A program made the translations under genes and the position numbers. 55,425 bases of DNA from assembly GCF_018283645.1 (NCBI RefSeq), contig NZ_JAGSXH010000032.1, positions 1 to 55,425 of the forward strand. Direction: 5' to 3'. The stretch is from Actinocrinis puniceicyclus (lineage in GTDB: Bacteria > Actinomycetota > Actinomycetes > Streptomycetales > Catenulisporaceae). Below are positions 12,001-20,472 of the stretch, piece after piece. Positions within the stretch are counted from its first letter, which is position 1, and every line of letters starts with the position of its first letter. The notes beneath the pieces were generated by a model that saw nothing but the letters and a program-made list of their open reading frames with translations, was not told where the DNA came from and did no database searches.

Positions 12001-15000
12001 GCCGCCCGGCGTACCGGCCAGCCGCTCGCGTAGATGCCGCACCAGCGCGGCCGGGGTCGGGAAGTTGAACAGCAGGCCCGCGCCGAGGCTCAGACCGGTC
12101 GCCGCGCGAAGCCGGTCGCGCAGCTCGACCGAGGCGAGCGAGTCGAACCCGAGGCTCTTGAAGGAACGCGCCTCGTCCACGGTGTCCGGCGTGACGTGGC
12201 CCAGCACGATCGCCACGGTGGTGCGCACGAGCTCGGCGAGGCGGGCGTCGAGCCCGGCGGGGGAAAGGCCCGACCACTGCGCGCCCGGCAGTCCGCAGGC
12301 CGCCGACGTGTCCTCAGTGTCCTGATCCGCAGCGCCTGCTCCTGCGGGCAGCGCCGCGCGCGCCGCGGACGCCGCGGCGTCCGCGGTCAGCCAGTGGCTC
12401 TGGCGCTGGAAGGGGTAGGTCGGCAGCGGCACCCGGCGCGCGCCGGTTCCCGCGAACACCGTTTCCCAGTCCACTGCGACGCCCGCGGTGTGCAGTTGCG
12501 CCAGCGACGAGGCGAACCGCGCCCAGCCGCCCTCGCCCCGGCGCAGCGTGCCGAGCGCGACCGGCCGCGCGTCCGTCGGCTCGGCGCCGTCGAGCGTGTC
12601 GCGCAGCGCTGAGATCAGGACCGGGTGCGCGCTCACTTCGAGGAAGACGGTGAATCCGTCCTGCGCCAGCGCGCGCGTCGTGGCTTCCATTTGCACCGGC
12701 TCACGCAGGTTGCGGTACCAGTAACCTGCGTCGAGGCGGTCGGTGAGCGGCCCCGCGGTGACCGTGGAGTAGAACGCCGTGCGCGGTTCGCGGGCGTCGA
12801 CCTCGCCGAAGGCGTTGAGCAGGCCGTCGCGGATCTGTTCGACGTGCGGGGAGTGGGACGCGTAGTTGACCTGAACCATGCGTGCCTTGACATCCCGCTG
12901 CGCCAGGTGCGCGATCAGATCGTGCGCCGCCTCCGGGACGCCCGCGACGACCGTCGAGAACGGGCTGTTGTAGACGGCGATGCACAGCGCGCCCTGCCAG
13001 CGGGGGATCAGGGTACGGACTTCATCGGCGGGCAGCGGGATCGAGACCATGACGCCGCCGTGCGCCAAGGTCGCCAGCATCCGGCTGCGCTCGACCACGA
13101 TGCGCGCCGCCTCGTCCATGCTCAGCGCGCCGCTGACGCAGGCGGCCGCGATCTCGCCCTGCGAGTGGCCGGTCACCGCGTCGGGGTGGACGCCGAGGCT
13201 CTCCCAGTACCCGGCCAGCGCGACCATCACGGCGAACAGCACCGGCTGGGTGACCTCGTCGCCGTCCAGGTCCGGCGCGCCGGGTTCGCCGCGCAGCACG
13301 CCGAGCACGGACCAGTGCGTGTGGTGCTCCACCGCCGCAGCGGCGGCGTGCAGCAGGCCGCGGAAGACCGGCGAATCGTCGAACAGTTCCAGCGCCATGC
13401 CGCTCCACTGCGCCCCCTGGCCGGGGAACACGAAGACGACCTTGGGCTCCTCCAGCGCCCGGCCGGCCACCGCGTGCGCGGCGTCCTCGCCTCGGGCCAG
13501 CGCCGCCAGACCGCTCAGTGCTTCCTGCCGGTCGCCGGCCAGGACGACGGCGCGGTGTTCGAAGGCGGTGCGGGTCGTCGCCAGCGAATATCCGAGGTCG
13601 CACACGGCGGGGCCGGCGTCCTCGTCGGCCGCCGTCGCGGCGATGCGGGCCGCCACGCGTTCGGCCTGGGCCCGCAACGCGGCCGGGGTGCGCCCGGAGA
13701 CCGGCAGGGCGACGAGCCGCGCCGCCGGGCCGCCGGGTTCGGCCACCGTCGCGTCAGCCTCCGTATGCGCCGCCGCCGAAAGCGCCGCGGCCGAAAGCGT
13801 GGCGGCCGGCCGCGGCGACGCCCCGGGCGCGGACCGCGGCGCCTCGCCGACGACGACGTGGCAGTTCGTACCGCCGATCCCGAACGAGCTCACCCCGGCC
13901 AGCAGCGGGCGCTCGGCGTGCGGCCACGCACCGGTTTCCCGTTGCACCCGCAGCCGCAGTCCGTCCAGCGGGATCGCCGGGTTCGGGGTCCGGAAGTGCA
14001 GGCTCGCGGGCAGCTGCCGGTGCCTGACACTGAGCACCGTCTTGAGCAGCCCGACGACGCCCGCGGCGCCCTCCAGGTGGCCGAGGTTCGTCTTGACCGA
14101 GCCGACCGCGAGCGGGTCGCCGGCCGCGCGCCGCGCCCGGAACACCGCGCCGAGCGCCTCGGCCTCGATCGGGTCGCCGACCGGGGTCCCGGTACCGTGC
14201 AGTTCGATGTACTGCACGCGGCCGGGACGGATCGCCGCCTGAGCCAGCGCGTCGCGCACCACCTCGGCCTGAGCGGCCCCGTTCGGCACGACGAGCCCGT
14301 CGCCGCCGCCGGTGCCGTCGTTGTTGACCGCGCTGCCCAGGATCACCGAGTAGATCGGGTCGCCGTCGGCGAGAGCGCCGGCCAGCGGCTTGAGGACCAG
14401 CGCCGCGCCGCCCTCGCCGCGCACGAAGCCGTTGGCGCGCGCGTCGAAGGTGAAGCACCGGCCGTCCGGCGACAGGCCGCCGAACCGTGCCGCACTGACG
14501 GCGCCCTCGGGGATGAGGTTCAGTTGCACGCCGCCGGCGATCGCCAGCGCCGTCTCGCCGCGCCGCAGGCTCTCGCAGGCCATGTGCACGGCCACCAGCG
14601 AGGAGGACTGCGCGGTGTCCACGGTCAGGCTCGGGCCGTGCAGTCCGAAGGTGTAGGAGACGCGGTTGGCGATCAGGCCGCGGCGCACTCCGGTGAAGGA
14701 GTGCCGGCCGATCGCGCCCGGCCCGTGCTGGTAGAGCAGGGTCGCGTAGTCGTCGCCGATCGCGCCGACGAACACGCCGGTGCGGCTGCCGCGCAGCGCC
14801 TCGGCGACCAGCCCGGCGTCCTCCACCGCCTCCCAGCTCAGCTCCAGCATGAGCCGCTGCTGCGGGTCCATCGCGCCGGCCTCGCGCGGCGAGACGCCGA
14901 AGAACCCCGCGTCGAAACCGTCGACCCGGTCCAGGAACGCGCCGTGCCGCGCGGCCAGGCGCACCGGTTCGGGCACGTCGTCGCCGAGCGCGTCCGGATC

Positions 15001-15177
15001 CCAGCGCCCGGCCGGGACCTGGCCCACGGCGTCGACGCCGTCGCGCAGCAGCCGCCAGAACGCGGCGGGGTCCTCGGCCCCGGGCAGCCGGCAGGAAACA
15101 CCGATCACGGCGATCGCGCCGTCGGGCTGCGGGCGCGAAGCGGCGGCCCGAGCGTTGGAGACGCGCTTTCCCGTCAT
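1..15177 (-). CDS. Modular type I polyketide synthase: KSQ loading module, two extension modules, start of a third (3' end outside window)
   Basis: A single reading frame runs from ATG 15177 (AAGGAG about 10 nt upstream) to the left edge, 5059 codons with no stop. Loading module: KS residues ~20-440 with the active-site Cys replaced by Gln190 (DTAQSSS), AT ~580-860 (GHSQGE, YASH), ACP Ser1013. Module 1: KS ~1074-1496 (Cys1248), AT ~1610-1900 (GHSQGE, YASH), DH His2008/Asp2185, KR ~2445-2600 (LDD motif, Tyr2592), ACP Ser2769. Module 2: KS ~2828-3270 (Cys3002), AT ~3383-3670 (YASH), DH His3771/Asp3942, KR (LDD, Tyr4429), ACP Ser4597. Module 3: KS from ~4667 (Cys4840) to the edge. No ER fits between DH and ACP in either module. 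From family knowledge, KSQ decarboxylates the loaded extender, GHSQGE/YASH ATs choose methylmalonyl-CoA, and LDD KRs are B-type. I therefore infer a propionyl starter and two 2-methyl-enoyl extensions. It is the last gene seen in the tetronate operon. Confidence 0.95.
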   Translation of the reverse strand, partial: MTGKRVSNARAAASRPQPDGAIAVIGVSCRLPGAEDPAAFWRLLRDGVDAVGQVPAGRWDPDALGDDVPEPVRLAARHGAFLDRVDGFDAGFFGVSPREAGAMDPQQRLMLELSWEAVEDAGLVAEALRGSRTGVFVGAIGDDYATLLYQHGPGAIGRHSFTGVRRGLIANRVSYTFGLHGPSLTVDTAQSSSLVAVHMACESLRRGETALAIAGGVQLNLIPEGAVSAARFGGLSPDGRCFTFDARANGFVRGEGGAALVLKPLAGALADGDPIYSVILGSAVNNDGTGGGDGLVVPNGAAQAEVVRDALAQAAIRPGRVQYIELHGTGTPVGDPIEAEALGAVFRARRAAGDPLAVGSVKTNLGHLEGAAGVVGLLKTVLSVRHRQLPASLHFRTPNPAIPLDGLRLRVQRETGAWPHAERPLLAGVSSFGIGGTNCHVVVGEAPRSAPGASPRPAATLSAAALSAAAHTEADATVAEPGGPAARLVALPVSGRTPAALRAQAERVAARIAATAADEDAGPAVCDLGYSLATTRTAFEHRAVVLAGDRQEALSGLAALARGEDAAHAVAGRALEEPKVVFVFPGQGAQWSGMALELFDDSPVFRGLLHAAAAAVEHHTHWSVLGVLRGEPGAPDLDGDEVTQPVLFAVMVALAGYWESLGVHPDAVTGHSQGEIAAACVSGALSMDEAARIVVERSRMLATLAHGGVMVSIPLPADEVRTLIPRWQGALCIAVYNSPFSTVVAGVPEAAHDLIAHLAQRDVKARMVQVNYASHSPHVEQIRDGLLNAFGEVDAREPRTAFYSTVTAGPLTDRLDAGYWYRNLREPVQMEATTRALAQDGFTVFLEVSAHPVLISALRDTLDGAEPTDARPVALGTLRRGEGGWARFASSLAQLHTAGVAVDWETVFAGTGARRVPLPTYPFQRQSHWLTADAAASAARAALPAGAGAADQDTEDTSAACGLPGAQWSGLSPAGLDARLAELVRTTVAIVLGHVTPDTVDEARSFKSLGFDSLASVELRDRLRAATGLSLGAGLLFNFPTPAALVRHLRERLAGTPGGEPDPAPLAASRGAHDGEPIAIVAMACRFPGEVATPEELWRLVAEGRDAIGPFPANRGWDLDGLYDPEPGKPGRTYAREGGFLYDADRFDAAFFGISPREAAAMEPQQRLLLETAWESLERAGIDPGTLRGTRTGVFAGAMAQEYGPRLHEAADGFEGYLLTGHTTSVISGRIAYTLGLEGPAVTVDTACSSSLVALHLACQALRYGECDLALAGGASVMATPGMFVEFSRQRGLAPDGRCKPFAAAADGTAWAEGVGMLLVERLSDARRRGHRVLAVIRGSAVNQDGASNGLTAPNGPSQERVIRDALASAGLEPAEVDAVEAHGTGTELGDPIEAEALIAAYGPGRDPGRPLWLGSLKSNIGHAQAAAGVGGVIKMVMALRAGLLPGTLGIDEPSPHVDWSAGAVSLLRDAVPWPENGRARRAAVSSFGISGTNAHVILEQVELDEAEQPPLPAAPTPAAAVAVPWILTAKDEAALTAAADRLLGLVRAEPAVRVDAIARALATTRAAFDHRAVIVGSEPCDFEAGLRALSEGGAAAYGARGTAQPPGKTVFVFPGQGSQWAGMAAQLLDESPVFARHVAMCADALAAHVDFSLLDVLRGAPDAPVLERDEVIQPALFAVMVSLAALWRSLGVRPDAVIGHSQGEIAAAYVAGALSLPDAARVVALRSKALARITGIGAMASVALPAAEVTRRLAAWSGRLGIAAVNGPAATVVSGDRDALDEMLERFEADRIRARRIAVDYASHGAHVEAIREHVLEALAGIEPRSCDTAFFSTVTGDRIDTAVMDAEYWYRNLRQTVLFGQAARTAWEAGHGAFVEVSPHPILGGALQDTLADAQRAPVVVGTLRRDDGGWQAVLNCAAQLYVHGTAVDWPGVVGGYPAAAVDLPTYPFQRRRFWLDAPASGDVTAAGLEAPAHPLLGASLELADGQAVVHTARLSVRTHPWLADHAVEDTVLLPGTGFVELALQAADRAGCDGVEELTVHAPMLLPADGAVQLQICVGAGDEAGRRTASFHSRPADVPGPWTRNAEGLLGPTNAAGGGADTGAAAHAGEAAFDAQWPPAGAEAVDVDGLYDRLAAKGYGYGPAFQGVQALWQDSDGWFAELGLAGEPAPGAERFGIHPALLDAALHPVVGRDAEGSMLLPFTWSGVRLHATGAAALRARITGRDTVSLALVDAEGTAVLTVESLALRPVAAGQLSAARRKQGALGIDWTALALGDPTPAVLVDVDEVCHSDAPAPRYVYASVSSPLEASPEAVRAATARALGIVQSWLAEDRFAESKLVLVTRGAIATTPGEGVPDLAGGAIWGLVRTAQTENPDSFILLDVDELSGAPQIPAAALASGETQLALRDGAVRVPRLATRAADTAAADDTGADDTGAPRFSPEGTVLITGAGTLGAILARHLVTSYGVRHLIMASRRGADAEGATTLAAQLTHLGAHIRFESCDVTRREALAALIDAVPAEAPLTAVIHTAGVLDDGTITSLTARQLDRVLPPKVDAAWHLHELTRHLPLRAFVLFSSVVGILGGAGQGDYAAANAYLDALACHRHALGLPATSLAWGLWGDASGMTGHMDDADRARMARSGLEAMTAEQALELFDAACRAGEPITVTALLNPAALRSRARNAAVPPMLRALVKAPARRAAASTVAVSQGANTQGSNAWVRRIAAAAPADRDRLTLDLVRSEVAIVLGHADGRTLAPLIPFTELGFDSLTAVDLRDRLGAATGLRLPTTLVFDYPTPAALAACIRDRLLGRDGGRAPVTAVARAAQDEPIAIVGMGCRFPGGVASPEDLWRLVAAAGDAIGPFPANRGWDLAGLYDPDPDKPGKVYTRSGGFLTDADRFDAEFFGMSPREALATDPQQRLLLETAWEALERAGIDPAALRGSRTGVFAGVMYDEYGNRLLERPSAGLEGYFATSSRGSVASGRLSYLLGLEGPAITVDTACSSSLVALHLACQALRTGECDLALTGGVTVMATPGIFVAFSRQRGLAVDGRCKSFSAGADGAGWGEGAGVLVVERLSDALREGHPVLAVVRGSAVNQDGASNGLTAPNGPSQQQVIRQALASAGLEPCDVDAVEAHGTGTTLGDPIEAQALIAAYGPGHAGERPLWLGSLKSNIGHTQAAAGVAGVIKMVMALRNGLLPATLHAAEPTPHVDWSEGSVRLLTEAVPWEANGHPRRAGVSSFGISGTNAHVIVEQAPGAEPVAARGAEQMESPDTAHGQSSDTPWDAGGPGIAMPWVISAKSETALQAQAARLAAVAADPRVALADIGYSLATTRSVFDRRAVLVAQSRDEFSGALRALCAGEPSADVVAAVAGDGGRTAFVFPGQGSQWPGMAVGLLDTCPVFAERIEACAAALAPHIDWSLLGVLRQEPGAPGFDRDDVVQPVLFAVMVSLARLWESAGVRPDAVIGHSQGEIAAACVAGALSLDDAARIVALRSRLLGRLAGAGGMVSVALPADETRRRLEAWDGRLSVATVNSPAASVVSGDRDALDELLAAVKQEGIRARRIAVEYASHSRHVEALREELMQQLAGIEPRTAEIAFYSTVRAAPVDTATLTPQYWYENLRETVLFEQTVRALQADGFGTFVEASPHPILVPSIEETVRDAVVTGTLRRRGDDRRRFLSAVAALHVNGRPVDWTALLPGGRRIDLPTYPFQHRSYWLDAAPTANAADLGLEPVAHGVLDALVDLADGQRVVLTGRLSRQALPWLADHAVAGCVLLPGTAFLDLALEAAERVGCDEVDELTLHTPLILPDPSGEQGEVRVQVLVGPEDETGRRSVSVHARAGEGESDWIRHATGTIGIAENDDDAVAGAVAAEHWPPREAVALGVEDLYDVLADRGYEYGPMFQGVTAAWRAGDTLFAEVRLPQDADASGFGVHPALLDAALHPLLLASSGDATGLVRLPFSWGGVVRHARGVDAVRVEMSGLAGGALRLALTDEAGRPVVSVRSLAVRPIAVEQLRSPDRAGREALLRLGWVAVEEPNDAGNAADTGNAGDAGDTGNAGDSAARVERWAVLARDGEQCAALAEQAQARVFTDFAALKAAVAAGDAAPAVVIVSCFATRPEPSGGVPARVRTALSDVLAPVRDMLGDNRFDETRLVVLTRDAVEVDDGESMAVSQSTATPAAADTTADAAVDPAAEAAVDVDLAGAAVWGLVRSAQTENPGRFVLLDLDAAPSADAVRTALACAQPQVAVRGGRPFAPRVTHVDASAPAAPVVFDPAGTVLITGATGTLGALAARHLVAAHGVRHLILASRRGMDAPGAADLALDLTESGASVRVAACDAADRPALVALLASIPAEHPLTGVVHTAGVLDDATVTALTAPQLDRVLRPKVDAAWNLHELTSGLDLTAFVVYSSLAGVLGTAGQANYAAANQFLDALAGYRRAAGLPAVSLAWGLWERSSGLTGGLARSDFARLAREGLRPMPDELGMALFDAGLQSGSGGRALIGAALDRAVLRGLAAEGTLRPMLRNLVPASARRAKQGGRGASLKHRLAGMTQAERIEAAIDLVRSQAAAVVGHDVTAIETRRAFREFGFDSLTAVELRNRLNSVTGLRLPATLVFDHPTPEALARYVVEELSGGTSTTPAASAARVRGDQASDGGDREGRDLIAIIGMGCRYPGGVRCAEDLWELVASGRDAVSAFPSDRGWDLDGLFSADPEQPGTSYAREGGFLHDAAGFDAGFFGISPREALAIDPQQRLLLQTAWETLEDAGIDPETLRGSATGVFVGVMYDDYGSRLLNNAPKEFEGYISTGSAPSVASGRIAYSFGFEGPAVTVDTACSSSLVALHLAAQALRSGECGLALVGGATVMATPTLFVEFSRQRGLAPDGRCKPFAAAADGTGWGEGVGLLLVERLSDARRNGHRVLAVVRGSAVNQDGASNGLTAPNGLAQQRVIRQALASAGLRPAEVDAVEAHGTGTALGDPIEAQALHAVFGPDRSTENPLWIGAIKSNIGHTQAAAGVAGVIKMVQAISHGALPGNLHLDAPSPHVDWTPGTVKP
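2987..3049. repeat. Three 18-nt imperfect repeats inside the PKS, module 2 DH-KR linker
   Basis: Copies at 2987-3004 and 3014-3031 are identical (TCGCCCGCGTTACCTGTG); a third at 3032-3049 differs at two positions. On the coding strand they give a Gly/Asn/Asp/Ala-rich stretch at about residues 4043-4064, between the DH and KR domains. The period is a multiple of three, so the frame is kept. This looks like replication-slippage expansion of a flexible linker. Confidence 0.85.
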
Positions 15178-15312
15178 GGCGGCCTGACTCCTTCTCTGCG
15201 TGCGGTCTGTACCGTGGGCGGCGGCGCCGGGAGCACGGCGAAGCCAGGGAGCTGATACGAGGGTGCTGATGTGGGAGTGCGGTGCCGGGCGGGGCGCGGC
15301 GGTGTCCGAGCC

Positions 15313-16101
15313 CTACCTGTGGTCGGCGCCCGCCGCGGCCAGGTCGCGGCGCAGCATCGCGAGGAACTGCTGCGGCGGGTCGCGCACGAACAGATGGCCG
15401 CCGGGGACCGTGCGCAGTTCGAAGCCTGAGTCGCCGTGCCGGGCCCAGCCCGCCATGGCGTCGGCGGCGATCAGCGGGTCGCCGTCTCCCGAGTAGGCGA
15501 GGATCGGCCGCGGCAGCGGCTCGCGGCGGCCGACCACGTGGCTGTTGCACAGCTGCAGGTCGTCACGCAGCAGCGCCACCGCCGCGTCGACCCAGTCCGG
15601 GTACTTGAGCAGCATCGGCGACATGCCGCCGGCGTCCAGCAGCCACTGGACGAGCCCGTCGCGCGACAGGTCCTCGGTGCCCGCGGACACCGGCGGCACG
15701 TCCGGCGGATTGCAGGCCCCGACGATGAGTGCCTCGGGCGGCCGCGCTCCCGCGGTGATCCGGGCGTGCACCAGGTTGAAGGAGATCAGGGCGCCCATGG
15801 AGTGCCCGTAGAAGACGTGCGGCGATTCCAGATGCGGGCCGAGCTGCTCGCACAGCACGCGCACCACCTCGCTCATCTCGGTCAGCCGCCCGTCGCGCAC
15901 CCGGCGTTCGCGGCCCGGCAACTGCACCGCAAGCACCGACACCGACGGGCCGAGCGCCTGCTGCCATTCGGCGAACATCGAGGCGCCGCCGCCCGCGTGG
16001 TGCAGGCAGAACAAACGCAGCGGCGCCTTCGGGTCGGGCGCCGCGGTCAGAAACGGCGTCAGCGCCCCGGTCGTGCGGCCGGCTGCGGCGTCCACGGTCA
16101 T
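15313..16101 (-). CDS. Type II thioesterase
   Basis: Alpha/beta-hydrolase of 262 residues of the stand-alone type II thioesterase family, which removes misprimed or stalled acyl groups from PKS carrier domains in the cytoplasm. Visible marks: the N-terminal LFCLHHAGGGAS segment, the nucleophile elbow YGHSMGAL, an Asp in the SGDGDPLI segment and a late His in GGHLF. ATG 16101 follows a GGGGAGA-type ribosome-binding sequence and overlaps the TGA of the upstream hydrolase gene (ATGA, 16098-16101), so the two are translationally coupled. The PKS gene starts 135 bp further on. Length and motifs are normal for the family. Assignment to editing rather than chain release is inferred from its discrete form. 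Confidence 0.93.
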   Translation of the reverse strand: MTVDAAAGRTTGALTPFLTAAPDPKAPLRLFCLHHAGGGASMFAEWQQALGPSVSVLAVQLPGRERRVRDGRLTEMSEVVRVLCEQLGPHLESPHVFYGHSMGALISFNLVHARITAGARPPEALIVGACNPPDVPPVSAGTEDLSRDGLVQWLLDAGGMSPMLLKYPDWVDAAVALLRDDLQLCNSHVVGRREPLPRPILAYSGDGDPLIAADAMAGWARHGDSGFELRTVPGGHLFVRDPPQQFLAMLRRDLAAAGADHR

Positions 16102-17225
16102 CTCCCCGCCCCCCTGACCGCTCGACGCGCTCGCAGGGCCCGCCATACGGCGCCGAGCACCACTCGCTGCGGATTGCGGACCCGGCGCATCCGCAGCACG
16201 GACAGCACCGTCCATATGCGGGTCTCGGTGACGTGGAGCGGCGAGCCGTGCACATCGTCGTTCTCGACCAGACGCAGGTCGGCCAGCCGCTCGCGCAGCA
16301 GCGCCGCCTCCGCGCCCGGGATGATCTCGTCGCGCCGGCTGTTGAGGTAGGCGACCGGGATCCGGATCGCGTCGAGCTGCTCGTCGCTCAGTGCCAGCGG
16401 CGCGAGCCGGCCGGCCAGGTCCCCGGCCGGGTCCCCGGGCCGGGCGCCGGTCAGCCGGGCCAGGGTGTCGGCGGTGATCCGCGGCACCCGGGCCAGCCAG
16501 TCGCGGTCCGTGAAGAACACGCGCACCGGCGCTCCGGCGGTGACGACGCCGCGGATGCGCGGGTCCTCGGCCGCCGCGCGCAGCGCGAGCTGCCCACTGA
16601 AACTCAGAGTATTGGCATAGGTGTGGTGCACGTCGGCGCGGTCCGCCACCGCGTCCAGCAAAGCCGGCAGCATGCGCCAGCTGTCCGCGTCGTAAGGCAG
16701 GGTGTTCTCGCCGACGCCCGGAAGCTCGGCGGCGATCCCGGCCATCCCGAACTTCTCGACCAGCGGCAGGACCGAGGCCCACTGCTCCTTGACGCTGACG
16801 ATGCCGCCCATGATCAGCAGCAGCGGGCGCGGCCGGTGCGCCGACAGGCCCGCCGCCCAGCACCGCAGCGGGCCGACCGAGGTCTCCAGCTCCAGCCGCT
16901 GCACCTGCGGCGCCTTCTGCCGGCACCATTGGCCGAACGCCGCGACGCAGGCCAGAGCGGCACGCTCGCGCGCCGGGCCGTCGGGGTAGGGGAAGCGGGC
17001 CATCGCGTAGTGACGGCAGGCTTCCAGCGCCCGGCCCCGGGCCAGCAGCGCGTCGGCCGCACGGCTCCATTCCCCGGCCCAGCTGCCCTCGCCGTCGCCG
17101 AGGTCGGTGCCGATCCGGTCCAGTATCGCCCGGTAGCCGGGGATGGCCTGCGCGCGGGCGTGCAACTCAATGAACTGCTTCAGCTCCCGCACGTCGTTGA
17201 CGGCCGGGTTCACGGGTGCGCTCAT
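16098..17225 (-). CDS. Alpha/beta hydrolase of the tetronate cassette (Agg5-like, predicted acetate-eliminating enzyme)
   Basis: A 375-residue protein with an all-helical N-terminal third (about 1-110) followed by an alpha/beta-hydrolase core, an FrsA/DUF1100-like layout. The oxyanion-strand region reads LLLIMGGIVSVKEQW, and a late His-Gly (DDVHGSP) could supply the catalytic His. The expected GxSxG elbow reads TLSFSG (residues 206-211), so both flanking glycines are replaced around the presumed nucleophile Ser208. The gene lies directly after the E2-like acyltransferase gene with ATGA overlap (17222-17225). In agglomerin-type clusters a hydrolase in this position removes acetate from the O-acetylated tetronate to make the exocyclic methylene. 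That function is assigned from context and recalled family resemblance, not from a catalytic signature. Confidence 0.8.
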   Translation of the reverse strand: MSAPVNPAVNDVRELKQFIELHARAQAIPGYRAILDRIGTDLGDGEGSWAGEWSRAADALLARGRALEACRHYAMARFPYPDGPARERAALACVAAFGQWCRQKAPQVQRLELETSVGPLRCWAAGLSAHRPRPLLLIMGGIVSVKEQWASVLPLVEKFGMAGIAAELPGVGENTLPYDADSWRMLPALLDAVADRADVHHTYANTLSFSGQLALRAAAEDPRIRGVVTAGAPVRVFFTDRDWLARVPRITADTLARLTGARPGDPAGDLAGRLAPLALSDEQLDAIRIPVAYLNSRRDEIIPGAEAALLRERLADLRLVENDDVHGSPLHVTETRIWTVLSVLRMRRVRNPQRVVLGAVWRALRARRAVRGAGR

Positions 17226-18160
17226 GACCGGCTCGCCGCCTTTTCTGCGCCGGCCGCGGCCGGCTCGCGCGTCGCGGGCGGTGCCGGGTGCCCGGCATCC
17301 GGGACCGCCGGGAAGTTTTCGAGCCCTGTTTTGATCTCGGCGAGCACGTCGGCCGCCTCGGCGCCGTCGATGACCCGGTGGTCGAAGGTCAGCGAGAGGC
17401 GCAGCACCGGCGCGATCACCACCGCCGAGCCGCGCGCGACCGGCCGCTGCGCGATCTGCCCGAGGCCGAGGGTCACCGTCGTGCCGCCGATCGAGTAGAA
17501 CCCGTCGATCGGACGGTGGCCCAGGGAGCTGACGGCGAAGGTGCCCAGCAGCGCGGCGCGGCGGCGCAGCGGTCGCGTCGCCATCCGGGAGAGCAGCCGG
17601 CCGTTCGGCACGGGCAGCTTGTGCAGCATCCGCGCGCCGGCGAACTCCTTGAGTTGCTCGGGATCGCCGTCGCGCAGCCGGTCGACCTGCTGCTGGATCT
17701 CGTCGAGGGAGCAGTTCGCCAGGTCCGGCAGCACGGCGGTGAGCACCACCCGCACTCCGCCGAGCGTCCGGTCGAAGGCGAGCTTGCCGTTCACGGTCCC
17801 GTAGCGGGCGACGCGCGGCCGCAGCCGGCCGCGGATGGCGCCGTTCGCCTCCGGGTGCGCCGCAAGGACGCGGGCGGCGGTGTGCAGCACGTAGCCGGAG
17901 ACCGAATACGAGTGCTGATCCGCGCGTGCCGCGGCCCGGTGTTCCAGGACGGCGCCCATGTCGACCTCGGTGTCGAGGAATACCGGCGCGAAGTCGCGCA
18001 GCCCGGCCAGGAAGTGCAGGGTGTGCCGGCGCTGCCTGGGCAGGGCCCGGATCGTGACGGCGGGCGCGTCGCGCGCGGTGCTCGCCGTGCCCGTGCCCGT
18101 GCCCGTGCCCGTGCCCGAGCTCGTGCTTGTCCTCGTGCTCGCATTGCCCGCGGCGCTCAC
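17222..18160 (-). CDS. 2-oxoacid dehydrogenase E2-type acyltransferase (Agg4-like, tetronate O-acetylation)
   Basis: The protein has 312 residues and holds only the catalytic acyltransferase domain of the dihydrolipoamide acyltransferase family; no lipoyl or E1/E3-binding domain is present. The active-site motif DHRVIDG is intact (His259, Asp263). In tetronate pathways such free-standing E2-like enzymes acetylate the primary hydroxyl of the glycerol-derived tetronate before acetate is eliminated. GTG 18160 overlaps the ACP stop (GTGA, 18157-18160). Residues ~8-26 are a Ser/Thr/Gly tract encoded by a CCGTGC hexanucleotide repeat, probably disordered. The neighbours (ACP before, hydrolase after) fit the agglomerin-type order. 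Confidence 0.9.
   Translation of the reverse strand: MSAAGNASTRTSTSSGTGTGTGTGTASTARDAPAVTIRALPRQRRHTLHFLAGLRDFAPVFLDTEVDMGAVLEHRAAARADQHSYSVSGYVLHTAARVLAAHPEANGAIRGRLRPRVARYGTVNGKLAFDRTLGGVRVVLTAVLPDLANCSLDEIQQQVDRLRDGDPEQLKEFAGARMLHKLPVPNGRLLSRMATRPLRRRAALLGTFAVSSLGHRPIDGFYSIGGTTVTLGLGQIAQRPVARGSAVVIAPVLRLSLTFDHRVIDGAEAADVLAEIKTGLENFPAVPDAGHPAPPATREPAAAGAEKAASRS
18085..18114. repeat. (CCGTGC)5 hexanucleotide repeat in the E2-like gene
   Basis: Five exact head-to-tail copies of CCGTGC. On the coding strand they encode an alternating Gly-Thr tract near the N-terminus. The six-base period keeps the frame, so copy number could change without breaking the gene. Confidence 0.9.
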
Positions 18161-18390
18161 GACGTCACCGCCGCGTAGATCTCGCCGAGGGAGCGGGCCC
18201 GCAACAGCTCGACCATCGGCACGCTGCGCCCGGTCTGCCGCTCCAGCGCGGTCACCAGCCACAGCAGGTGCAGCGAGTCCCAGCCGGCGATCTGGTCCAG
18301 GTCGCGGTCGACGTCCTCGGCGGTCACCGGCAGGCCGAGCCCGTCGGCGATCAGCTGGACGAAGTCGTCCACGGTGGTCACGGTGTTCAC
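18157..18390 (-). CDS. Discrete acyl carrier protein for glyceryl units
   Basis: A 77-residue carrier protein with the phosphopantetheine site GWDSLHLLWLV, preceded by the acidic AEDVDRDLDQIA segment usual for such ACPs. It starts with GTG 18390, with AAGGAGA upstream, overlaps the FkbH stop (GTGA, 18387-18390), and ends overlapping the E2-like gene. Lying between an FkbH-type enzyme and the acyltransferase, it is expected to carry the D-3-phosphoglycerate-derived glyceryl unit, as Agg3-type ACPs do. It is the only free-standing ACP in the left operon. Confidence 0.93.
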   Translation of the reverse strand: MNTVTTVDDFVQLIADGLGLPVTAEDVDRDLDQIAGWDSLHLLWLVTALERQTGRSVPMVELLRARSLGEIYAAVTS

Positions 18391-20354
18391 GAGTGGTCTC
18401 CTTGCGGGCCGTGGTTGCCGTTCTCGGTGGCGGCGCCGGGCAGGTCGCCGAGCGACTCGTCGAGGTGTACGTGATCCGGGGTGCCGACGATCTCGGCGAG
18501 GTCGTGGCGGAACCGTGTGGTGCCGTCCTCGTCCGCCGCGAGCCGGGTGAAGCCGTAACGCGGGTAGAGGTCCTTCACTCCGGAGTTCTTCGCGGTCGGC
18601 CGGTATGCGCCGAACACCGCGGTCGCACCGGTCCGCCGCGCGTGGCGCAGCACCGCGGCCAGGCAGGTCTGCTCGATGCCGCGCGCGAACACCCGGCAGC
18701 TGAGCAGGAAGTTCTCGATGTGCAGCGCGTCCCCGGCGCGGCGCGCGAAGATCGCGCCGACCAGTCCGTTCTCGCCGAAACGGTCGCCGGAGTGGATGGT
18801 GAGCACCAGTTGTGCGGGGTCGCCGGCCAGCGCCCGCACCTCGGCGGGCTGCATGCGGCGCGTGGTCAGATTGAACTGGTTGGTGCGCTGCGTGAGCTGC
18901 GCGACGCGCGGGACGTCCTGGTCGCCCAGCCGGGCGAGGCGGACCCGGACGCCCAGCTCGCGCAGGTAGTCCGCGAGGGAGTCGAAGCTGCGCAGGAAGT
19001 CCTCGCGGGCCAGTTCGTCGGTGTACCTGGCGGCGCGGCCGCGGTCCTCGTCGGTGAGTTCGAGCACGTCGAACCAGCCGTCGGCGAGCAGCCGCTCCAT
19101 GTGCCGCGCGGGTTCGTCGTCCACTGCGACGACGGACACCTGCGGCAGTTCCCGCTCCACCAGGCCGCGCTCGTACGGGCTGTCGTCCACGAACACGATG
19201 CTGTCCACACCGAGGTTGAGCGCCCCGGCCAGTTCGGCGAGGTTCTCGTGCTTGGGCCGCCAGTTGGCGCACACGCGCACGAAGTCCGCTTCGCGCAGCG
19301 TCTGCTGCGGGTGGTCGCGCAGCACCGCGCGCACCGGCTCCACATCGTTCTTGCTGACCGCCGCCAGCAGCACGCCCTGGGACCCGATCTGCTTGACCAC
19401 GCGCTGGAAGGCGCGGAACGCCTCGCCGCGGTAGCCGTCGGCCACCTCGATGCCTTCGGCGCCGTCCTCGCCGAGGATGCCGCCCCACACCGTGCCGTCC
19501 AGGTCCAGCGCCAGGCACTTCTTCGTGCGGCCGGTCAGGTGGCGGGCCAGGTGCGCGACCTCGCGGGCGTAGGCGGCCAGCAACTCAGGGGACAGGTGTG
19601 CCTTCGCGTACACGCTCATCCGCGCGTCCTCGGCCGCGATCCCGCCGGCCAGCAGCGGATCGAGGTCGACGACGATCACGCCGGGCCGCTCGCCGAGCCG
19701 CAGCAGGGCGGCGTTGCCCTCGTGCCAGATCGCGCCGAGCCGGGCCCGGGAGCGGTGGTCGAGCAGTTGCGCGCTGTGGCGGCGCGGCAGCGGCAGGGTG
19801 TTGAGAACCAGGGTGCCGCGGCTGTTGGCCGCGAACGCGGTCGTCAGGCCCTCGACGAGTCGCAGCTTCTCGCCGAAGACCCGCTCGACGTCCTCGGGCC
19901 GCCACGGCGCCGGCACCTCGTCGAACACGATCTGCGGGTCGAGGACGCACAGGGTCAGCCCGGGGCCGGCCGCGTAGAGCGAACTGCCGGGATCACCGAG
20001 GTCGAAGACGTAGCCGTCGAAGTCGGACAGGCGGATCCGCGTCAGCAGGCCGTGCCTGGCCGTGTGCGCGGTCAGCGCGGGGACGAGCGCGGCCAGGGTG
20101 CCGTGCCCGGTGACGGCGATGTCGAGGGTTGCGACGCTCGGGTGCAGCCGGGTGACCTCGTCGGCGGACAGGCGGCTGAGCAGTTGCCCCGCGGCGATCA
20201 GGTCGGCGTCGGACAGGTGCCGCAGCAGGCCGGCGACCAGAGGGTACTGCTGCACGAGGCGTCCGGCGCGATGCAGCGCCACCAGGTCCCAGGATGCGTC
20301 CTGGACCGGGAACGACGCATCGGCGGCGCCGGAGCGGACGGCGGTCATCGGCAT
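18387..20354 (-). CDS. FkbH-like HAD-superfamily enzyme, glyceryl-ACP synthase
   Basis: The FkbH family takes 1,3-bisphosphoglycerate, removes phosphate and loads the glyceryl group on an ACP. An N-terminal region of ~270 residues precedes a HAD domain with LDLDGTVWGG (nucleophile Asp near residue 284), SKND and VDDSPYER motifs. A GNAT-like C-terminal part follows (QRTNQFNLTTRR, then CRVFARGIEQ). I place the start at ATG 20354 because GAAAGG lies 5 nt upstream; ATG 20372 adds six residues but lacks a ribosome-binding sequence. Length is about 655 residues. Next to an ACP, KAS III, E2-like enzyme and hydrolase, this supports tetronate formation. No methoxymalonyl partners (FkbG/FkbI types) are visible. 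Confidence 0.93.
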   Translation of the reverse strand: MPMTAVRSGAADASFPVQDASWDLVALHRAGRLVQQYPLVAGLLRHLSDADLIAAGQLLSRLSADEVTRLHPSVATLDIAVTGHGTLAALVPALTAHTARHGLLTRIRLSDFDGYVFDLGDPGSSLYAAGPGLTLCVLDPQIVFDEVPAPWRPEDVERVFGEKLRLVEGLTTAFAANSRGTLVLNTLPLPRRHSAQLLDHRSRARLGAIWHEGNAALLRLGERPGVIVVDLDPLLAGGIAAEDARMSVYAKAHLSPELLAAYAREVAHLARHLTGRTKKCLALDLDGTVWGGILGEDGAEGIEVADGYRGEAFRAFQRVVKQIGSQGVLLAAVSKNDVEPVRAVLRDHPQQTLREADFVRVCANWRPKHENLAELAGALNLGVDSIVFVDDSPYERGLVERELPQVSVVAVDDEPARHMERLLADGWFDVLELTDEDRGRAARYTDELAREDFLRSFDSLADYLRELGVRVRLARLGDQDVPRVAQLTQRTNQFNLTTRRMQPAEVRALAGDPAQLVLTIHSGDRFGENGLVGAIFARRAGDALHIENFLLSCRVFARGIEQTCLAAVLRHARRTGATAVFGAYRPTAKNSGVKDLYPRYGFTRLAADEDGTTRFRHDLAEIVGTPDHVHLDESLGDLPGAATENGNHGPQGDHS

Positions 20355-20472
20355 CAGGGCCTTTCGGGGCATCGGGATCTGCCGGGAGAGTCAGACGTGC
20401 TCGAAGGCGCGCTGTTCAGGCTTCGCAGTGCTCTTCGGGCTTCGCAGCGATCTTCGGGACGCGCAGCACTCT

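Noticed and set aside
14608-14610. Cys-to-Gln change in the first KS as a sequencing error or dead domain
   Set aside because: Gln at this exact place in the first KS of a PKS is the well-known KSQ loading signature, and the rest of the domain is intact.
31-15255. Very long open frames on the plus strand opposite the PKS (for example 31-6132 and 6928-12033)
   Set aside because: They are codon-for-codon antisense to the PKS frame, rich in Arg/Pro/Ala with no domain character; high GC at third positions removes stops on the opposite strand.
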